Source: Selenomonadaceae bacterium | GTDB lineage: Bacteria > Bacillota > Negativicutes > Selenomonadales > Selenomonadaceae | DNA length: 35,483 nucleotides | Direction of reading: 5' to 3' | Assembly (NCBI GenBank): GCA_017446845.1 | Contig: JAFSOQ010000095.1 | Coordinates: forward strand, 1 to 35,483 | Shown: piece after piece, positions 8,415 through 15,122 of the stretch | How positions within the stretch are numbered: position 1 is the stretch's first letter | Layout: every line of letters starts with the position of its first letter | Position numbers and translations under genes: made by a program | The notes under the pieces: generated by a model | The model's database searches: none | What the model was told of the DNA's origin: nothing | What the model saw: only the letters and a program-made list of their open reading frames with translations

Positions 8415-9097
8415 ATTGCCGTCGTGTTTTCAAGGCAACGGTCGCCGATTTTTACGTAAGCATTGACGATATTTTTTAGGTTCATCAACCGATTGTCCGC
8501 CGCGTGAAGAATTTTTTCAACAGTCGCGGCGTCAGCGGAAGTTTTTTTCGTAACGAATTTCCTCAGCACATCAAGATATTCGTCGTCGGCTTCATCGATT
8601 GAAATTTTTTCGTCGAAGGTCAGCGAAGTCAAAATGTGTTTCGTGTATTCGGAAGTCTGCACGGGCGGGCGACAAGTCACCAGCAAAAAAATTCCGTCGG
8701 AAAGTTGAGCGGCGTCGGGAATCAAATCGACCAATGAATTGTCGCCGGTGTTCGGCAACTCGTCAACGGCGTCGATTATCAGCAAAAGTTTTTCCCTGCC
8801 GAACAATTTTTTATGTGCCGCAAAAAGTTCGTTAATCAAATTCGCGATTTGAGCTTTGGCGTCAGCAGCGTCCGCCTCAACCGTGGGAATATCACCCCGC
8901 AAAGTTTCGCCGTTGTCTGCTCGGCGCAAAGCATCGGTAAGCCCCTGAATGAATGTAAGCTTTGAGTGCGAATAAACAGAATTGATGTAAAAGGCACGGC
9001 AGAAAAGATTTTCGGCGCGAAGACGAATTTTTTTGTAAGCAAGCCCGTCGAGCATTTTGGCGAAAACCGTTTTGCCTGTGCCGTTTTTCATTTCCAA
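8264..9097 (-). CDS. STAND/NACHT-like NTPase core fragment
   Basis: The coherent part covers roughly 9110 to 8430. It has a P-loop NGTGKTVFAKML (the first Gly of the classical motif is not conserved), a Walker B LLLIIDAVDELP with the Asp-x-x-Asp-Glu pattern of NACHT/STAND ATPases, and a sensor-1 type strand FLLVTCRPP. The in-frame residues after IGDRCLE are nonsense caused by the break at 8427-8430. Upstream, adding one A at 9114-9121 joins LLAKKNRGVFLLEMKNGTGKT to the previous fragment. Such NTPases oligomerise on sensing a ligand with their repeat domains. Confidence 0.8.
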   Translation of the reverse strand: MEMKNGTGKTVFAKMLDGLAYKKIRLRAENLFCRAFYINSVYSHSKLTFIQGLTDALRRADNGETLRGDIPTVEADAADAKAQIANLINELFAAHKKLFGREKLLLIIDAVDELPNTGDNSLVDLIPDAAQLSDGIFLLVTCRPPVQTSEYTKHILTSLTFDEKISIDEADDEYLDVLRKFVTKKTSADAATVEKILHAADNRLMNLKNIVNAYVKIGDRCLENTTAICSRFCARFTANVTAVKFFISPRYLPPCPCPSPSKNCRGLRARKSLLSSS

Positions 9098-9501
9098 AAG
9101 AAAGACGCCGCGATTTTTTTTGCAAGGAGCGCGTCGAGTTTGTCACTCAAAAAGTTGAAGGAAAGTAATTCGTCGGGCTTCAAAATTTCTTCAAGAGCCT
9201 CTTCACTTCGAGAGCCGCGAATTTTTTCTTCAGCAGAAGTTTCGGTTTGGATGAGTTTCAAAGTCGTCGTCAAATTTTTGTAAAGCGTGTCAAAGTTTTT
9301 GTTTGCTTCCTCAAGCTTTTTCCCGTCCGCGTAGTTCAGATAAGCTGTCTTTTTCTTTTTGAGCAGATAGGAATCGAAAAAATAAATTCCGCCGTCAAAA
9401 TTTTTTATGAGCGGCGCGAGGGGGATTCTTTTTCGCGCACTTTCCAAATAAAGTTCACTGCTTGAGCGAGTGCCTTTTTTTGCCGCCGCGATGCCCGACA
9501 A
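9088..9501 (-). CDS. N-terminal fragment of the broken NTPase gene
   Basis: 137 residues from a TTG at 9501. The frame continues upstream as a plausible protein (AEHFNRCTDDYAAIKIFLKQ) without any start codon until the A run at 9591-9596. Beyond that, an ATG at 9605 (MSKKK) would serve if one A were restored. The region has no clear catalytic motif; it contains LPLAP-like and FFDSYLLKKKKTAYLNY segments and a charged helical stretch, and may be an effector or adaptor. The downstream end runs out of frame after LLAKKI. Confidence 0.65.
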   Translation of the reverse strand: MSGIAAAKKGTRSSSELYLESARKRIPLAPLIKNFDGGIYFFDSYLLKKKKTAYLNYADGKKLEEANKNFDTLYKNLTTTLKLIQTETSAEEKIRGSRSEEALEEILKPDELLSFNFLSDKLDALLAKKIAASFFWK

Positions 9502-9619
9502 TGAAACGTATTTTTTTCCCTGCTTGAGGAAAATTTTTATCGCGGCATAATCATCAGTGCAACGATTGAAATGTTCGGCAAGGGCTTGAATTTTTTCTTT
9601 GACATCTGCGCGAAAATTT

Positions 9620-9865
9620 TTATCCTACCGCCTCCGATTTGTGCTTTTGAAAACGTTCGGGGAATTCCGCCATTAAAATTTCTTTGGTGATACGGCGTGT
9701 TTTGTATTTGCGTCTCAAATAAGCCATTTCTTCCAGATGTTCTTTGGTTGCGGGCGGGCAATCCTCGTCGTAAGTAATCGGGCGGTCTTTCAAAGCGGCA
9801 ATTTCAGCCTTTTCCTCCTCCGTCAGTTTGGCATCCTTCGGCAAGAAATAAAATACGGTGGTCAT
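9620..9865 (-). CDS. Probable antitoxin partner of BrnT
   Basis: The ATG at 9865 has GGAGG 7 nt upstream; an upstream start at 9898 lacks this and was not used. The 81-residue protein begins MTTVFYFLPKDAKLTEEEKA and contains ALKDRPITYDEDCPPAT, a segment like the N-terminal half of antitoxins that accompany BrnT. BrnA proteins usually end in a ribbon-helix-helix DNA-binding domain; here the last 35 residues (basic, LRRKYKTRRITKEIL) do not show it clearly, so the C-terminus is diverged or altered. It overlaps the brnT 3' end by 62 nt in another frame. It would neutralise the toxin and may repress the operon. Confidence 0.65.
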   Translation of the reverse strand: MTTVFYFLPKDAKLTEEEKAEIAALKDRPITYDEDCPPATKEHLEEMAYLRRKYKTRRITKEILMAEFPERFQKHKSEAVG

Positions 9866-10142
9866 AATAATCCTCCTTTTCAAGTTGGGTTGCCTCACGT
9901 GCTGAAATTAAACGCGTTTTTTCGCCACGAATAGTATAAACGACAAAAAGTATTTCGTCGACAAGTCCTGTTACTTGCCATCTTTCCTCATCAATCGAAT
10001 GTTCGTAATCTTCTTCTTCCAAACGATATGGGTCATTGAAAACTTTTGCTGCCGTCTTGAAGTTAATGCCGTGCTTAATCTTGTTAATTTTATTTTTAGC
10101 GTCGTCCCACTCGAATAGCCGCCCGTCGATTGAAGTTTTCAT
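9804..10142 (-). CDS. brnT: BrnT-family ribonuclease toxin
   Basis: BrnT toxins are small RelE-fold ribonucleases. The sequence shows the family pattern: FEWDDAKNKINKIKHGINF, AAKVFNDP, EDYEHSIDEERW, VVYTIRG, and the late ISAREAT block. At 112 residues it is longer than the usual 90-100; the extra tail after residue 90 is the part that runs over the antitoxin start, so the usual stop appears lost. Its ATG overlaps the ahcY stop (ATGA), so toxin translation is coupled to a core metabolic gene, which is unusual. No separate promoter is visible for the toxin pair. Confidence 0.88.
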   Translation of the reverse strand: MKTSIDGRLFEWDDAKNKINKIKHGINFKTAAKVFNDPYRLEEEDYEHSIDEERWQVTGLVDEILFVVYTIRGEKTRLISAREATQLEKEDYYDHRILFLAEGCQTDGGGKG

Positions 10143-11377
10143 AAGCCGAGGTATTCGCGTTGCGCGTCGGTGAGCGTGTCGATTTTTACGCCGATTGAGT
10201 CGAGTTTGATTTCCGCGATTTTGGAATTGATTTCTTCGGGCATGAGGTAAACTTTTTTCTCAAGCTTGCTGTGGTTGTGGAGAATGTGAGCCGCGCTGAA
10301 AAATTGAACGGCAAAACTCAAATCCATAATCTCGGCGGGGTGACCGTCGCCGCTTGCCAGATTAACCAGCCGACCTTCCGCAAGCAGATAAATTTTGCGC
10401 CCGTCTTTTTGCAAAAATTCTTCGACGTTCTTGCGGACGGTTTTCCTGCTGACTGATTGCGCGGCAAGTTCGGGAATATTAATTTCAACGTCGAAGTGAC
10501 CGGCATTGGCGAGCATTGCGCCGTTTTTCATCAGCGGATAGTGTTCGCCCGTGATAACATCTTTGTCGCCCGTCAACGTCAAGAAAATATCGCCGAGCGG
10601 AGCCGCCTCGCTCATGGGCATGACTCTGAACCCGTCGAAGACCGCTTCGATAGCTTTAATCGGGTCAACTTCCGTGATAATGACGTTCGCGCCTAAACCT
10701 TTGGCACGCATGGCACCGCCTTTGCCGCACCAGCCGTAGCCCGCGATAACAACCGTCTTGCCCGCGATAACCAAATTGGTCGTGCGCATGATTCCATCCC
10801 AAGTCGATTGCCCCGTTCCGTAACGATTATCGAATAAAAATTTGCAGTAAGCGTCGTTGGCAGCAATCATCGGGTAAGCAAGTTCGCCGCGTTTTTCCAA
10901 GGCGCGAAGTCTCAAAACACCCGTCGTAGTCTCTTCGGAGCCGCCGATAATATTTTTGAGCGCGTCGCGTCTTTTGGTGTGTAAAAGTTCCGTGAAGTCG
11001 CCGCCGTCGTCAATGTAAATGTCGGGCGCGAAATCCGCCGCCTTGTTCAAATAGTCGTCGTATTCTTCTTGCGAGCAGCCGTGCGTCGCCAAAACTGTCA
11101 CGCCGTCTTCAGCAAGAGCCGCCGCCACGTCATCTTGAGTCGACAGCGGATTGGAACCCGTTATCACGACGTCCGCGCCCGCGTGCATGAAAACTTCCGC
11201 CATGTAAGCCGTCTTCGCCTCAAGGTGCAACGTTATCGAAAGTTTTTTTCCTGCGAACGGTTTCGATTGCGAAAACTCTTTATCGATTGCGCTCATGACC
11301 GGCATAAAATTTTTTACCCATTCGATTTTGGCGTGCCCGCTCGGAGCAAGCGACATATCTTTTACGATTGATTTCAT
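10139..11377 (-). CDS. ahcY: Adenosylhomocysteinase, short form (S-adenosyl- or S-inosyl-homocysteine hydrolase)
   Basis: AhcY splits S-adenosylhomocysteine reversibly into homocysteine and adenosine, using tightly bound NAD. The 412-residue protein has SITLHLEAKTAY, ITGSNPLSTQDDVAAAL, the substrate region GVLRLRALEK, YPMIAANDAYCKFLFDNRYG, GQSTWDGI, the Rossmann motif GYGWCGKGGAMRA, and LANAGHFDVEI. It ends at QREYLGL and lacks the C-terminal extension with a KPDHYRY-type end found in longer bacterial and eukaryotic enzymes, so it belongs to the short type common in archaea, Thermotogae and some Firmicutes. In a methanogen the short enzyme hydrolyses S-inosylhomocysteine made by an MtaD-type deaminase; with mtaD nearby the same may hold here (inference). 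GGAG lies 9 nt before the ATG. Confidence 0.96.
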   Translation of the reverse strand: MKSIVKDMSLAPSGHAKIEWVKNFMPVMSAIDKEFSQSKPFAGKKLSITLHLEAKTAYMAEVFMHAGADVVITGSNPLSTQDDVAAALAEDGVTVLATHGCSQEEYDDYLNKAADFAPDIYIDDGGDFTELLHTKRRDALKNIIGGSEETTTGVLRLRALEKRGELAYPMIAANDAYCKFLFDNRYGTGQSTWDGIMRTTNLVIAGKTVVIAGYGWCGKGGAMRAKGLGANVIITEVDPIKAIEAVFDGFRVMPMSEAAPLGDIFLTLTGDKDVITGEHYPLMKNGAMLANAGHFDVEINIPELAAQSVSRKTVRKNVEEFLQKDGRKIYLLAEGRLVNLASGDGHPAEIMDLSFAVQFFSAAHILHNHSKLEKKVYLMPEEINSKIAEIKLDSIGVKIDTLTDAQREYLGL

Positions 11378-11399
11378 TTAAAAAAACTCCTTAGCTGAT

Positions 11400-11426
11400 A
11401 AAAAATCCCCGACGCTTAATCGGGGA
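11400..11426 (-). terminator. Rho-independent terminator after pyrC, immediately before ahcY
   Basis: A 7-bp GC-rich stem (11426-11420 with 11412-11406) followed on the minus strand by a run of six T (11405-11400). It starts 12 nt after the pyrC stop and its T-run ends only 22 nt before the ahcY ATG, so no promoter fits between them. ahcY must be expressed by read-through or from a promoter inside pyrC. Confidence 0.85.
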
Positions 11427-11438
11427 AAAATTTTTCTG

Positions 11439-12752
11439 TTAATGATTGAGCGTCATAAAATTATCGCGAACAATCGTAGCGACGACTTTTCCTTTAAGTT
11501 CGCGTCCGACGAACGGCGAATGACTTCCGCGCGTGTAAAAGTTCTTAGTGTCAACCGTCCAGACAAGTTCAGGGTCGATTATCGTAACTTCAGCAGGCGC
11601 GTCGATTGATAAAGTTCCCGCGTTCAACCCGAAAATTTTCGCAGGCTCGGCTGTCATCTTTGAGATTAAAGTTTTCAAGTCGATTTTGCCTTTGTGATAA
11701 AGTTCGCTGAACAAAACTCCGACACTCGTTTCAAGTCCGGGGAAACCGCTCGGCGCGTAAATATATTCGCGGTCTTTTTCTTCGACGGCGTGCGGCGAAT
11801 GGTCGGTAACTATCGCGTCAATCGTTCCGTCGAGTAAGCCGGCTAAACAGGCGTCGCAATCTTTTTGAGTTCTCAACGGCGGATTAATTTTCGTGGAGGC
11901 GTCGACGGGATTAACCAAGTCTTCCGTCATCATCAAATGCTGCGGAGTAACTTCAGCCGTAACTTTGACGCCGCGTTTCTTAGCGTCGCGAACAATCTCA
12001 ACCGCTCGCGCCGAACTGATATGAGCAATGTGAACGCGACCGCCCGTGTATTCGGCGAGCAAACAATCACGAGCAACGGCAATGTCTTCAGCGACCGTCG
12101 GGCGACCTTTCAAGCCCAAAATAGCAGAGCGTTTGCCTTCGTTCATGACGCCGCCTTTAACCAGCGAAGTTTCTTCCTCGTGACAAATTATCAGCTTGCC
12201 CGTGTCGTGAAGATAATCCAACGCATTAAGAAAAATTTTTGCGTTGTCGTCAAAGTGTCCGTCATCTGAAAAGGCAACCGCGCCCGCCGCAATCATGTCA
12301 CGCATTTCGGCGAGTTCCTGTCCCAGCTGACCTTTCGTAACCGCGCCGATAATTTTTATGTTGACAAGTCTGACCTCTTCGGCACGCTTGACCATTGCCC
12401 GAACAAGTGCCGCGTTGTCTACGACGGGGGAAGTATTCGGCATTGTCGCGACCGTAGTAAAGCCGCCCGCCGCCGCCGCTTTTGCGCCGCTTAAGAAATC
12501 TTCCTTAGCTTCTTGACCCGGCTCGCGAAAGTGAACGTGCATATCGATTAATCCGGGCGTCACGATTTTTCCCGTCGCGTCGAAAATTTTTTCAGCGGAA
12601 AAATTTATTTCGGGTTTGACTTCCGCAATTTTTCCGTCGACAAGCAAAACGTCCGCCACGCCGTCGAAATTATTTGCAGGGTCAATTACTCGTCCGCCGC
12701 GAATGAGGAGCGATTTAAATTTATTTTGGAATTGCCACGTTTGATTTGTCAT
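11439..12752 (-). CDS. pyrC: Dihydroorotase, class I
   Basis: Dihydroorotase cyclises carbamoyl-aspartate to dihydroorotate, step three of pyrimidine synthesis. The 437-residue protein has the metal-binding DMHVHFREPGQE motif (His72, His74), ATMPNTSPVVDN, AFSDDGH, ICHEEE, VHIAHISSARAVEIV, EVTPQHL, and the C-terminal DAIVTDHSPHA with the last metal/catalytic Asp. This is the class I (bacterial monofunctional, non-enteric) layout. The start overlaps the stop of the preceding small gene as ATGA. A downstream terminator closes the pyrimidine unit. Confidence 0.97.
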   Translation of the reverse strand: MTNQTWQFQNKFKSLLIRGGRVIDPANNFDGVADVLLVDGKIAEVKPEINFSAEKIFDATGKIVTPGLIDMHVHFREPGQEAKEDFLSGAKAAAAGGFTTVATMPNTSPVVDNAALVRAMVKRAEEVRLVNIKIIGAVTKGQLGQELAEMRDMIAAGAVAFSDDGHFDDNAKIFLNALDYLHDTGKLIICHEEETSLVKGGVMNEGKRSAILGLKGRPTVAEDIAVARDCLLAEYTGGRVHIAHISSARAVEIVRDAKKRGVKVTAEVTPQHLMMTEDLVNPVDASTKINPPLRTQKDCDACLAGLLDGTIDAIVTDHSPHAVEEKDREYIYAPSGFPGLETSVGVLFSELYHKGKIDLKTLISKMTAEPAKIFGLNAGTLSIDAPAEVTIIDPELVWTVDTKNFYTRGSHSPFVGRELKGKVVATIVRDNFMTLNH

Positions 12753-13000
12753 TTTGTCACTCCATTCAATTCGGCGAACAAATTTTTCAGATAAGCTTGC
12801 GCCTCCGCAAAATCCGCCTCCAAATTGCCGCTGTCAAACGTAGAAAGAGTGACTTCGCTCGAATCTTTGTTGAGTTCGGCCTTCACCTTAACGACCGTAT
12901 GACTGTCTTTGTAAGAGGCGACCTCTTTCTCAACAAAAACCGTTCTTACAAACGCGCTGTTTACAATTATTGTGCCGTCTTGGCTGATGACAAATTTCAT
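12749..13000 (-). CDS. Small protein of unknown function, second of a tandem paralogous pair in the pyr operon
   Basis: 83 residues. It opens MKFVISQDGTIIV and has a VTLSTFDSGNL core and an amphipathic C-terminal helix (FAEAQAYLKNLFAELNG). It aligns along its whole length with the upstream neighbour (shared SQDGT, TFDS, YL and LNG), so the two arose by duplication. There is no signal peptide, membrane helix or known catalytic motif. It is coupled by 4-nt overlaps to both its paralogue and pyrC. I do not recognise the family; a partner or regulator of the pyrimidine enzymes is possible but is only inference from position. Confidence 0.85.
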   Translation of the reverse strand: MKFVISQDGTIIVNSAFVRTVFVEKEVASYKDSHTVVKVKAELNKDSSEVTLSTFDSGNLEADFAEAQAYLKNLFAELNGVTK

Positions 13001-13257
13001 TTTGCATTGCCTCCGTTCAATTTCTTGACGAGTTCCGCCAAATATTTTTTCGCCGCCTTATAATTTTCGTCCATGTCGTCACTGTCAAACGTTGCCATTG
13101 TAACCGAAAAGTCAGAACCGGAAAGAGCAACTTCTACGGTAATGCAGTCGACATCTTCGTCAAGCAAAATATCTTCCTCTTCGGGGTCAAGGTATATTTC
13201 TTCTATAAGCTCACTTTTGACAGCGTGAGTGCCGTCTTGGCTGACGATAAAACTCAT
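12997..13257 (-). CDS. Small acidic protein of unknown function, first of a tandem paralogous pair in the pyr operon
   Basis: 86 residues, strongly acidic in the middle (DPEEEDILLDEDVD). It opens MSFIVSQDGTHAV, then has VTMATFDSDDM and a lysine-rich C-terminal helix ending KKLNGGNAK. It is paralogous to the next gene downstream. Both look like small alpha/beta proteins with an N-terminal strand pair and a final helix. The start overlaps the pyrB stop by 4 nt and its own stop overlaps the next start by 4 nt, so it is produced together with PyrB. It is not related by eye to the PyrI regulatory chain, which is larger and has a Cys4 zinc site that is absent here. Confidence 0.85.
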   Translation of the reverse strand: MSFIVSQDGTHAVKSELIEEIYLDPEEEDILLDEDVDCITVEVALSGSDFSVTMATFDSDDMDENYKAAKKYLAELVKKLNGGNAK

Positions 13258-14204
13258 TTTGCTCCTCCGTTCAAAGTTAAATCCAATAACGCCATGCGAA
13301 CTGCCACGCCGTTTTGAACTTGGTCTTGAATTGCCGAGCGTTCGCAGTAGGTTACTTCCGACGAAATTTCCAAACCTTTATTTTGCGGACCGGGGTGCAG
13401 GATTAACACGTCGTCTTTAGCAAGTTTCAAGCGGGCGTCGTTTATTCCAAAAACTCGCGCATATTCCCGCGTTGAGGGAAATAATCCCGCCTGTTGTCGT
13501 TCGAGCTGAATTCGCAGAACGTTTATCACGTCGGCATTTTTAATCGCGTCTTCAATCTCCTCATGAACTTTTACGCCGTCAAACTCAAAAAACCTCGGCA
13601 ACAAAGTTTTCGGTCCCGCCAAGTGAACTTCCATTCCCATTTTAGTCATTGCGTAGACATCGGAGCGGGCAACGCGACTGTGAAGAATATCGCCGACGAT
13701 TGCGACCTTGAGACCTGCAAGCTGACCTTTGTGCTGTTCAATCGTGAATAAATCCAAAAGTGCTTGAGAGGGGTGCGCATGTGCTCCGTCGCCCGCATTG
13801 ATGATTATCGGCGCGACAACTTTAGTTGCAAAATCTGCCGCGCCTTCCGCCTTGTGCCGCATAACAATCGCATCGACGCCCATCGCCTCAATCGTCCGTA
13901 AAGTGTCGCGCAGACTTTCGCCTTTGACGATTGAACTCGTGCCGCTGTTTATGCTCACAACGTCCGCGCCCAAATATTTGCCCGCCAATTCAAATGATGT
14001 CCGCGTCCGCGTCGACGGCTCATAAAATAAATTTACAATCGATTTGCCGCGCAGATCAGATAATTTTTTTTCGCCGCCGCGCCGAATAATTTTTTTCATC
14101 TTGTACGCCGTATCCAAGACGAGCCGAATTTCTTCCGACGAAAAATTTTTAACAGCCGTAACACTTTTGCCAAACAAATTATTCACTGCAGAAACTTTTT
14201 CCAA
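13254..14204 (-). CDS. pyrB: Aspartate carbamoyltransferase catalytic subunit
   Basis: PyrB joins carbamoyl phosphate and aspartate to carbamoyl-aspartate. The carbamoyl-phosphate motif FYEPSTRTRTSFE, the GTSSIVKGESLRDTLRTIEAM block, MRHKAEGAA, the NAGDGAHAHPSQALLD substrate motif, GDILHSRVARS and HPGPQNKGLEIS are all present. A GTG at 14213 would overlap the AGGAG sequence. The TTG at 14204 has AGGAG 8 nt upstream, so I chose it (316 residues); the GTG cannot be fully excluded. No pyrI is visible in the window; two small unknown genes follow instead, coupled by ATGA. Upstream lies a large hairpin overlapping the end of the EamA gene. Confidence 0.96.
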   Translation of the reverse strand: MEKVSAVNNLFGKSVTAVKNFSSEEIRLVLDTAYKMKKIIRRGGEKKLSDLRGKSIVNLFYEPSTRTRTSFELAGKYLGADVVSINSGTSSIVKGESLRDTLRTIEAMGVDAIVMRHKAEGAADFATKVVAPIIINAGDGAHAHPSQALLDLFTIEQHKGQLAGLKVAIVGDILHSRVARSDVYAMTKMGMEVHLAGPKTLLPRFFEFDGVKVHEEIEDAIKNADVINVLRIQLERQQAGLFPSTREYARVFGINDARLKLAKDDVLILHPGPQNKGLEISSEVTYCERSAIQDQVQNGVAVRMALLDLTLNGGAK

Positions 14205-14221
14205 GGCGTTCACTCCTTTTG

Positions 14222-14282
14222 TAGGAATTAGGAACCGGGAACTGGTTTCTAATCCCTACTAGTTCTTAGTTCCTAATTCCTA
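14222..14282. repeat. Large hairpin built from 7-nt units in the pyrB leader
   Basis: Perfect 14-bp inverted arms (14222-14235 and 14269-14282) enclose a second, imperfect palindrome. Read on the minus strand, the left part is made of near-repeats of a 7-base unit (TTAGGAA, TTAGGAA, CTAAGAA). The outer arm includes the EamA stop codon. No T-run follows, so it is not an ordinary terminator; an RNA-stability element, a regulatory hairpin for pyrB, or a small dispersed repeat are all possible. Confidence 0.7.
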
Positions 14283-15122
14283 ATTGATTAAAATTCCTCC
14301 GAGAATCAAAATTAGCGCGGGAATCACCGCAAGCGATAACTCTTCGCCGAAAGCAAACGTCGAAATGAAAATCGCCAATATCGGCACCAAGTACGCAAGA
14401 TTTGCCGTCCGCGCAGTGTCCGAAGTTTTTTCCAACGCCAACGCCCACGTCAAGTAAGCTGTCGCGTTTATCACGACGCCCAACCAAAGCAAGCCGAAAA
14501 TTTGTCCGACGCTCGGCAAAAGCCATTGCTCAAAAAAATATCCCGACACGAACGCGCAAGCCGCCGTTGTTCCCCAAATTGTCATCATTGCCGATTTTTG
14601 GTCGAGACGGATTTTTTTGTTGAGCACCGAGAATAATCCGTAGCACGCCGCCGCAATTATGCAACTCAATGCACCGAAAATTTTTTCCGCCGAAATATTT
14701 TCTTCAATGCCGCCGAGCATTACGAGCACAACTCCCGCGAACGACATGCCCACCGCCAAAAGTTTTCGCCGCGTGAGTTTTTCGCCGAGTATCGGACAAG
14801 AAAACAAAATTATCATCAGCGGCCACAAATAATTCAAAACGCAAGCCTCTTGTGAGGTCATTCGCGCCAATCCGTAATAGAAAAATGCGGAGTATAAAAA
14901 AAGTCCCAAAAATCCGAGCCAAGCCGCCGTAAATATTTTTTCCGCCGATAATTTTTTTAAGGAGCCTGTCCGCCAATTTACCGCGAACAAAAATAAAAAT
15001 GCAAACAAAGAACTTAAAGCCAACGTTTCAAAGCTCGGCAGGGCGTTCAATAAATCTTTAGCGAGCGCGGGCATTGCTCCCCATAAAATTACCGTGACCG
15101 CCGCATAAAAATTACTGCTCAT
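14280..15122 (-). CDS. EamA/DMT-family transporter
   Basis: 280 residues with about ten hydrophobic helices arranged as two five-helix EamA repeats, the drug/metabolite transporter fold. Recognisable segments include ILWGAMPALAK at the N-terminus, FYYGLARMTSQEACVLNYLWPL at the end of the first repeat, PILGEKLTRRKLLAVGMSF, and the matching NLAYLVPILAIFISTFAFGEE in the second repeat. These carriers export metabolites or amino acids; the substrate cannot be deduced. It overlaps lepB by 4 nt (ATGA), so both come from the same message, which probably runs on to pyrB. The EamA stop lies in the hairpin arm described separately. Confidence 0.9.
   Translation of the reverse strand: MSSNFYAAVTVILWGAMPALAKDLLNALPSFETLALSSLFAFLFLFAVNWRTGSLKKLSAEKIFTAAWLGFLGLFLYSAFFYYGLARMTSQEACVLNYLWPLMIILFSCPILGEKLTRRKLLAVGMSFAGVVLVMLGGIEENISAEKIFGALSCIIAAACYGLFSVLNKKIRLDQKSAMMTIWGTTAACAFVSGYFFEQWLLPSVGQIFGLLWLGVVINATAYLTWALALEKTSDTARTANLAYLVPILAIFISTFAFGEELSLAVIPALILILGGILIN

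Larger units (their letters stand above)
5470..9605 (-). pseudogene. STAND-like NTPase with TPR and Sel1 repeats, interrupted by three or four single-base frameshifts
   Basis: Four minus-strand frames join end to end into one sensible protein of about 1,380 residues: an N-terminal region, a P-loop NTPase, a helical TPR region and a long Sel1-repeat tail. At each junction, restoring one A to an A run (one T in plus coordinates) re-joins the frames: T8 at 9114-9121, T4 at 8427-8430, T6 at 7311-7316, and probably T6 at 9591-9596, which would give an ATG start at 9605. STAND NTPases with repeat sensors often act in phage defence or signalling. The gene lies directly after a BrnT toxin pair. It may be decaying, phase-variable, rescued by slippage, or an artefact of homopolymer under-calling. 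The four pieces are listed separately. Confidence 0.8.

Noticed and set aside
11378..11438. SAM or SAH riboswitch before ahcY
   Set aside because: The 61-nt gap is filled by a simple terminator stem and is too short and too simple for a known SAM/SAH aptamer.
14205..14282. PyrR-binding attenuator before pyrB
   Set aside because: The hairpin has no recognisable PyrR-binding loop and is not followed by a T run.
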